In this document: piece after piece, positions 1 through 8,963 of the stretch
Position numbering within the stretch: the first letter of the stretch is position 1
Layout: each line of letters opens with the position of its first letter
Source of the DNA: AP-16 sp036395835
Lineage (GTDB): Bacteria; Pseudomonadota; Alphaproteobacteria; Rhizobiales; Xanthobacteraceae
Length of the DNA stretch: 8,963 nucleotides
Assembly (NCBI GenBank): GCA_036395835.1
Contig: DASWCW010000251.1
Coordinates: 1-8,963, forward strand
Direction of reading: 5' to 3'
Program-made: the position numbers and the translations under genes
Notes under the pieces: generated by a model
Seen by the model: the letters and a program-made list of their open reading frames with translations, nothing else
The model's database searches: none
Told to the model about the DNA's origin: nothing

Positions 1-2765
<2,765 letters not shown>

Positions 2766-2791
2766 TCTTGGGACGGCGCGTTTGAGCTGGT
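2766..2791. other. 26-bp convergent gap between glnE and the kinase gene
   Basis: The two stop codons face each other across 26 bp. I see no hairpin followed by a T-run on either strand here, so there is no recognisable intrinsic terminator. Transcripts from both sides probably run into the opposite gene's 3' end or stop by Rho. This is inference from sequence alone. Confidence 0.6.
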
Positions 2792-5149
<2,358 letters not shown>

Positions 5150-5154
5150 TCCGG

Positions 5155-5161
5155 CCTCCCC
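5155..5161 (-). promoter_or_regulatory. Ribosome binding site of the pleC-like kinase
   Basis: On the minus strand GGGGAGG lies 5 nt before the ATG at 5149-5147. It is the clearest Shine-Dalgarno site in the window and fixes the kinase start, placing the N-terminal MARAEAAHAS in the protein. Confidence 0.75.
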
Positions 5162-5205
5162 ATGTCCCCGTCAGCCGTGATCGGATGGATGTGCCGCATC
5201 TCTCC

Positions 5206-5249
5206 GAATCACTTCATTGGAATCGAAACGTCGCGATTTGTCGAGAGTC
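5206..5249 (-). promoter_or_regulatory. Cluster of three GANTC sites in the kinase upstream region
   Basis: GAATC occurs at 5206-5210 and 5220-5224, and GAGTC at 5245-5249, about 57 to 100 bp before the kinase start. A fourth, GAATC at 5106-5110, lies just inside the gene. GANTC is the site methylated by the cell-cycle methyltransferase CcrM in most alphaproteobacteria, and methylated sites in promoters are used by GcrA with sigma-70. A possible weak -35/-10 pair on the minus strand is TCGACA (5245-5240) and TCCAAT (5222-5217) with a 17-nt spacer, which would put the middle GANTC across the -10 edge. The sites are seen directly. That they form a methylation-sensitive promoter is inference, and the promoter hexamers are poor matches. 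Confidence 0.4.
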
Positions 5250-5268
5250 CACGTATCGGCTTTTCACC

Positions 5269-5288
5269 GCGCCGCAACATCGCGGCGC
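5269..5288. repeat. Short GC-rich inverted repeat downstream of pepN
   Basis: Arms GCGCCGC (5269-5275) and GCGGCGC (5282-5288) flank a 6-nt loop. On the minus strand three outer pairs, two of them G-U, could extend the stem to 10 bp. It lies 35 nt after the pepN stop codon and upstream of the kinase. The stem is followed on that strand by GGTGAAAA, not a T-run, so it is not a standard intrinsic terminator. It could be an RNA 3'-end stabiliser or simply chance in GC-rich DNA. Confidence 0.3.
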
Positions 5289-5323
5289 AGCTGACAGAGG
5301 ACCGGGCCCCGAACCGCGGATGG

Positions 5324-7996
5324 TCAGGCTTGTTGCGTCCTTCGTCCGGCATCCTCCGTCATCCGGGTGACGATGTCCTTGACGTCGCGCGACAGGGTTT
5401 CGAGCGCCGCAACCCTTCGCAACGCCGATGCCGCCTTGCCGCGACGCCCGGGCTCCAGCGCCCGCCAGCTCTTGAACGCCGCCAGCAGCCTGGCGGCGAC
5501 TTGCGGATTCTTGGCATCGAGATTGATCACCGTTTCGACCACGAAGTCGTAGCCCGCCCCGTCGGCCCGGTTGAACTGGGTCTGATTGCTCTGCGCAAAG
5601 GCGCCGATCAGCGCGCGGACGCGGTTGGGATTGGCGAAGGAGAACGCGGGATGGGCCGTGAGCGCCTGCACGCGAGCGAGCGTTCCGGGCTCCGGGATGG
5701 AAGCCTGCAGCCCGAACCATTTGTCGACCACGAGCGGGTCCGACTCGTATCTGCGATAGAAATCTTCCAGGCATCGGGCCCGTGCGGGAACGTCGTGGAG
5801 CGCCAGCGCGGCGAGCGCGCCCATGCGGTCGGTCATGTTGTCCGCGCTCTCGTATTGTCGCTCGGCCATGCCGATCGCCTCGGACTTGCCGGACATGGCG
5901 AGCAGATCGAGGCAGGCATTCTTCAGCGAACGGCGCCCGGCGCTTGCGGCATCCGGACTGTAAGGGCCGCGGTCGCTCATGCGCGCATGGCGTTGTTCGA
6001 GCAGCGGGCCCAGTTCCGCCCCGATGCTCCGTCGCAGCTCGCTTCGCGCCCGAAAAATCGCATCCGGGTCGACGTCCTCACCGATCTCGCGGGCGATATC
6101 GGCTTCCGCCGGCATGCTCAGCGCCTGCGCGACGAACGCGGGCTCGAGACCTCGATCCGACAGCGTCGCCTCGAGCGCGCCGATCAGCGCCGGGTCGGCG
6201 CGCAACCGCCCGCCGCAACGCAGGTCGGCAACGCCTTCTACCAGCAGCGAAGTCGCGAGCACCTGCAGCGCTTCCCATCGATTGAACGGATCGCAATCCC
6301 GGGCGGCGAGGCATTGCAGATCCTCGACTGAAGCTTCGGTGGAAACCTGGACCGCCGCGGAGAAGCCCCGGTTGAGCGACAGCACCGGACGCTCCGGAAC
6401 GTCGGCGAACACCCACGTCTCCGCCGGCCGCGATACGACGACCATCCCGCGCTCGATGCGCCGACCGTCGGGCGTCTTGAGCGGCAAATCGCGGCCATCC
6501 TTGCCGATCAAGCCCAGCACGAGCGGAATGACCATGGGCTCGCCGACCGGATGACCCGGGCGCGGTGGCAGGGCTTGGGCGACGTCGAGACGGAAGCTGC
6601 GCGCGGTCGCGTCGAAGCTGCCCGTCACCTTGAGCTCCGGGGTGCCAGGCTGCGCGTACCAGCGCATGAACTGCGAAAGATCGGTCGCGGTCGCCTCGGC
6701 AAAGCACGCGATGAAATCCTCGACGGTTGCAGCATGGCCGTCATGCCGGCTGAAATAAAGGTCCATCCCCTTGCGAAAACCGTCGTCTCCGAGCAACACC
6801 TTGAGCATGCGCACGATCTCGGCGCCCTTCTCGTAAACGGTCGCCGTATAGAAATTGTTGATCTCGTGATAGAGCGACGGGCGCACCGGATGCGCCAAAG
6901 GTCCGGCGTCCTCGACGAATTGATGCGCGCGCAGGACCCGCACGTCGCCGATCCGCTCGACCGCGCGCGATCTTTGCTCGGCCGAGAACTCCTGGTCGCG
7001 GAATACGGTCAGCCCTTCCTTCAGGCAGAGCTGGAACCAGTCGCGGCAAGTGATGCGGTTTCCGGTCCAATTGTGGAAATATTCGTGGGCGATCACCGCC
7101 TCGATGTGGGCGAAATCGGCGTCGGTCGCGGTCTGCTGCGATGCCAGCACGTATTTGTCGTTGAAAATGTTGAGTCCCTTGTTCTCCATGGCGCCCATGT
7201 TGAAGTCCGAGACCGCTACGATCATGAACACGTCGAGATCGTACTCGCGGCCGTAGCGCACCTCGTCCCAGCGCATGGCGCGCTTGAGGCTGTCCATGGC
7301 GTAGGCGCAGCGGGATTCCTTGCCGGGCTCGACGAAGATTTTCAGCGCAACCGTGCGGCCCGACGCGGTGCGGAAGCTATCCTGCACGCAGGCGAGCTTG
7401 CCGCCGACGAGCGCGAACAGATAGCAGGGTTTCGGATAGGGATCGTGCCAGACCGCGAAATGGCGATCGGTCCCGGCAACCTCTCCGCTCGAGATCGGAT
7501 TGCCGTTGGCGAGCAGGATCGGCGCCTCGCTCGTCCGCGCCTCGATCCGCGTCGTATAGACCGCCATCACGTCCGGCCGGTCGAGAAAATAGGTGATGCG
7601 CCGGAAGCCCTCGGCCTCGCATTGCGTGCAATAGCTCGCACCCGACCGATAAAGCCCCATCAGCTGGGTGTTGGCAGAGGGATTGACGAGGGTCTCGATG
7701 CCGAGCCGGAACGGCCGCTGCGGTGGCTCGGCAATCGTGAGGCAGGAGGCGGTGGCGGCGTAATGCTCGGGGCCAAGCGGCGCATTGTCGAGGGAGAGCG
7801 AGACGAGCGAAAGCTCCTCGCCGTCGAGCACCAGCGGCGCGTTCCTGCGGCCGTTCGGGTTGGGCTTGAGCGCGAGCATCGCGCGAACCCGCGTGGCGGT
7901 GGGATTCAGCGCCACGTCGAGATCCACGGTTTCGACGAGCCAATCGGGCGGACGATAGTCTTCGAGGCGAACGGGTTTGGCGGTCTCGGTGCGCAT
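5324..7996 (-). CDS. pepN: Aminopeptidase N, M1 zinc metallopeptidase
   Basis: This 890-residue cytoplasmic enzyme removes N-terminal amino acids from peptides, feeding the last step of protein turnover. No signal peptide or membrane segment is visible. The M1 signature is complete: substrate-binding GAMEN at 268-272, zinc site HEYFH at 304-308 followed after 18 residues by the third ligand E327, and catalytic Y388 in YTATVYEKGAE, the same 80-residue distance from the second zinc histidine as I recall for E. coli PepN. The N-terminal domain has the PepN-specific YCTQCEAEGFRRITYFLDRPD stretch in two parts around 122-142. The beta-sandwich and long helical C-terminal domains (ending ...RVAALETLSRDVKDIV) are intact. 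E. coli PepN is about 870 residues, so length is normal. The ATG at 7996-7994 has a weak AGGA 4 nt upstream (8004-8001), and the MRTETAKPVRLEDYRPPDWL start is typical of proteobacterial PepN. It probably forms its own unit, divergent from the dehydrogenase. Confidence 0.97.
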   Translation of the reverse strand: MRTETAKPVRLEDYRPPDWLVETVDLDVALNPTATRVRAMLALKPNPNGRRNAPLVLDGEELSLVSLSLDNAPLGPEHYAATASCLTIAEPPQRPFRLGIETLVNPSANTQLMGLYRSGASYCTQCEAEGFRRITYFLDRPDVMAVYTTRIEARTSEAPILLANGNPISSGEVAGTDRHFAVWHDPYPKPCYLFALVGGKLACVQDSFRTASGRTVALKIFVEPGKESRCAYAMDSLKRAMRWDEVRYGREYDLDVFMIVAVSDFNMGAMENKGLNIFNDKYVLASQQTATDADFAHIEAVIAHEYFHNWTGNRITCRDWFQLCLKEGLTVFRDQEFSAEQRSRAVERIGDVRVLRAHQFVEDAGPLAHPVRPSLYHEINNFYTATVYEKGAEIVRMLKVLLGDDGFRKGMDLYFSRHDGHAATVEDFIACFAEATATDLSQFMRWYAQPGTPELKVTGSFDATARSFRLDVAQALPPRPGHPVGEPMVIPLVLGLIGKDGRDLPLKTPDGRRIERGMVVVSRPAETWVFADVPERPVLSLNRGFSAAVQVSTEASVEDLQCLAARDCDPFNRWEALQVLATSLLVEGVADLRCGGRLRADPALIGALEATLSDRGLEPAFVAQALSMPAEADIAREIGEDVDPDAIFRARSELRRSIGAELGPLLEQRHARMSDRGPYSPDAASAGRRSLKNACLDLLAMSGKSEAIGMAERQYESADNMTDRMGALAALALHDVPARARCLEDFYRRYESDPLVVDKWFGLQASIPEPGTLARVQALTAHPAFSFANPNRVRALIGAFAQSNQTQFNRADGAGYDFVVETVINLDAKNPQVAARLLAAFKSWRALEPGRRGKAASALRRVAALETLSRDVKDIVTRMTEDAGRRTQQA

Positions 7997-8075
7997 GGAA
8001 TCCTGCGAGCTTCGGGGAACGGTAAAGAGATGTAAGCTGTCGGTTCGGCGGGGGAAAGTAGATTAACGGGCGCTC
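7997..8075. promoter_or_regulatory. Divergent intergenic region of pepN and the alcohol dehydrogenase gene
   Basis: This 79-bp gap must hold the promoters and leaders of two genes transcribed away from each other. I cannot identify convincing -35/-10 pairs on either strand; the best AT-rich spots are around 8021-8036 and 8058-8066. A GANTC site (GAATC, 7998-8002) sits directly in front of the pepN start codon. An in-frame TAA at 8064-8066 stops the dehydrogenase frame from starting further upstream. A purine-rich GGGGAAAG at 8051-8058 is 17 nt from the dehydrogenase ATG, too far for a normal ribosome site. Confidence 0.45.
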
Positions 8076-8963
8076 ATGCCTCGCATGCATGCCATGGTCC
8101 TCGACCGGCCGCGAACGCTCCTGGTCATGCGGGAACGGCCAGTGCCTCGACCCGGCCCGGGGGAAGTGCTCGTCGAGGTGAAGGCTTGCGGCGTGTGCCG
8201 CACCGATCTCCACGTAGTCGACGGCGAGCTGCCGGACCCCAAGCTGCCGATCGTTCCGGGACACGAGATCGTCGGCCGCATTGCGGCGATCGGCGAGGGT
8301 GTGTCGGCGCTTGCCGTCGGGGCGCGCGTCGGCATTCCCTGGCTCGGGTGGACCTGCGGGGCATGTTCGTACTGCCGCAGCGGGCGCGAGAACCTGTGCG
8401 ACCGGCCGCTGTTCACCGGCTACACCCGGGACGGCGGCTTTGCCACTCATGCGCTCGCCGATGCGCGCTACTGCTTCGCGTTGCCGCACGCCGCCGACGA
8501 TGCGGGAGTTGCGCCCTGGCTGTGCGCCGGTTTGATCGGCTGGCGCAGCTACCGGATGGCGGGCGAAGGCGAAAGACTGGGGATCTATGGCTTCGGCGCT
8601 GCCGCGCATCTCCTCGTCCAGGTCGTGGTGTGGCAGGGCCGCAAGATCTATGCGTTCACTCGTCCGGGCGATATGGCGGCGCAGCGCTTCGCCCGAAATC
8701 TCGGCGCGAATTGGGCCGGCGGTTCGGACGAGGCGCCCCCGGAGCCGCTCGACGCCGCAATCATTTTCGCGCCCATCGGTGCGCTGGTGCCCGCCGCGCT
8801 CAAGGCCGTGAAGAAGGGCGGCCGGGTGGTGTGCGGCGGCATCCACATGTCGGACATCCCGCAATTCCCCTACCGCATCCTCTGGGAGGAGCGACAAATC
8901 GTCTCCGTCGCCAATCTGACGCGGGAGGACGCGCGGGAGTTTTTGGATGTCGCGCCGCGCGCG
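8076..8963 (+). CDS. adhA: Zinc-dependent alcohol dehydrogenase, AdhA/TIGR02822 type, 3' end cut off
   Basis: This is a medium-chain zinc alcohol dehydrogenase, oxidising an alcohol to an aldehyde or the reverse with NAD(P); the substrate cannot be read from sequence. The frame is open to the window edge, giving 296 residues; relatives run to about 325-345, so some tens of residues are missing. Catalytic zinc ligands are C41 (GVCRTDLH), H63 with E64 (PGHE) and C150 (WLCAGLIGWR). The structural zinc site has the four cysteines C94, C97, C100 and C108. The Rossmann loop is YGFGAAAH at 171-178. Family-typical stretches include PWLGWTCGACSYCRSGRENL, FTGYTRDGG, IIFAPIGALVPAAL, GGIHMSDIPQFPY and SVANLTREDAREFL, which match the zinc-binding dehydrogenase family that also holds AdhA. 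The first ATG (8076) is chosen because a stop codon lies 9 nt upstream, but ATGs at 8085 and 8094 are also possible as none has a good ribosome site. The family call is firm; the symbol adhA is by resemblance. Confidence 0.9.
   Translation, partial: MPRMHAMVLDRPRTLLVMRERPVPRPGPGEVLVEVKACGVCRTDLHVVDGELPDPKLPIVPGHEIVGRIAAIGEGVSALAVGARVGIPWLGWTCGACSYCRSGRENLCDRPLFTGYTRDGGFATHALADARYCFALPHAADDAGVAPWLCAGLIGWRSYRMAGEGERLGIYGFGAAAHLLVQVVVWQGRKIYAFTRPGDMAAQRFARNLGANWAGGSDEAPPEPLDAAIIFAPIGALVPAALKAVKKGGRVVCGGIHMSDIPQFPYRILWEERQIVSVANLTREDAREFLDVAPRA

Larger units (their letters stand above)
5150..5323. other. 174-bp intergenic region between pepN and the kinase gene
   Basis: No coding potential is apparent. 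It lies downstream of pepN and upstream of the kinase, both on the minus strand. It contains the kinase ribosome site, the GANTC cluster and one hairpin, each listed separately. Its length and the GANTC sites suggest the kinase has its own promoter rather than depending on pepN read-through. Confidence 0.6.

Noticed and set aside
8063..8066. TTAA in the pepN/dehydrogenase gap as a CtrA box
   Set aside because: The paired TTAA at the required 7-nt spacing is absent on both sides.
7377..8897. A 506-codon minus-strand frame opposite the alcohol dehydrogenase and the start of pepN
   Set aside because: It runs through both the divergent gap and a gene with complete zinc-binding motifs on the other strand, and shows no domain of its own.

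Overview
This 8,963-bp window looks like ordinary chromosomal DNA from a GC-rich alphaproteobacterium, roughly two-thirds G+C by eye. A Hyphomicrobiales (Rhizobiales) member related to the Bradyrhizobium/Rhodopseudomonas/Xanthobacteraceae group is the best guess. The basis is the alphaproteobacterial style of GlnE, a PleC-type cell-cycle histidine kinase, an M1 aminopeptidase with the proteobacterial PepN motifs, and GANTC (CcrM-type) sites clustered in a promoter region. This taxonomic call is inference from protein style; no rRNA or other marker gene is present.

Layout. Positions 1-2765 (+) hold most of glnE, the glutamine synthetase adenylyltransferase/adenylyl-removing enzyme, with its N-terminus cut off by the window edge. 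Only 26 bp later it converges on a 785-residue membrane histidine kinase (2792-5149, -) with two PAS domains and a PleC/DivJ-family kinase core. A 174-bp gap (5150-5323) carries three GANTC sites within 44 bp and one short inverted repeat. Then comes pepN, a complete 890-residue M1 aminopeptidase N (5324-7996, -). A 79-bp divergent gap (7997-8075) separates pepN from a zinc-dependent alcohol dehydrogenase of the AdhA/TIGR02822 type (8076 to the window end, +), whose last part is missing.

How the genes relate. GlnE sets glutamine synthetase activity in response to PII state. The kinase most likely controls a DivK-like response regulator and thus the CtrA cell-cycle pathway. PepN recycles peptides, and the dehydrogenase interconverts alcohols and aldehydes. 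No shared pathway is evident, and the kinase and pepN are probably separate transcription units, although read-through is possible.

I found no RNA gene, mobile element, CRISPR array or phage gene. All four genes are intact over the visible part, with catalytic motifs conserved and no frameshift. I do not see an undescribed multi-gene system. The most interesting signal is regulatory: the GANTC cluster in front of the cell-cycle kinase.
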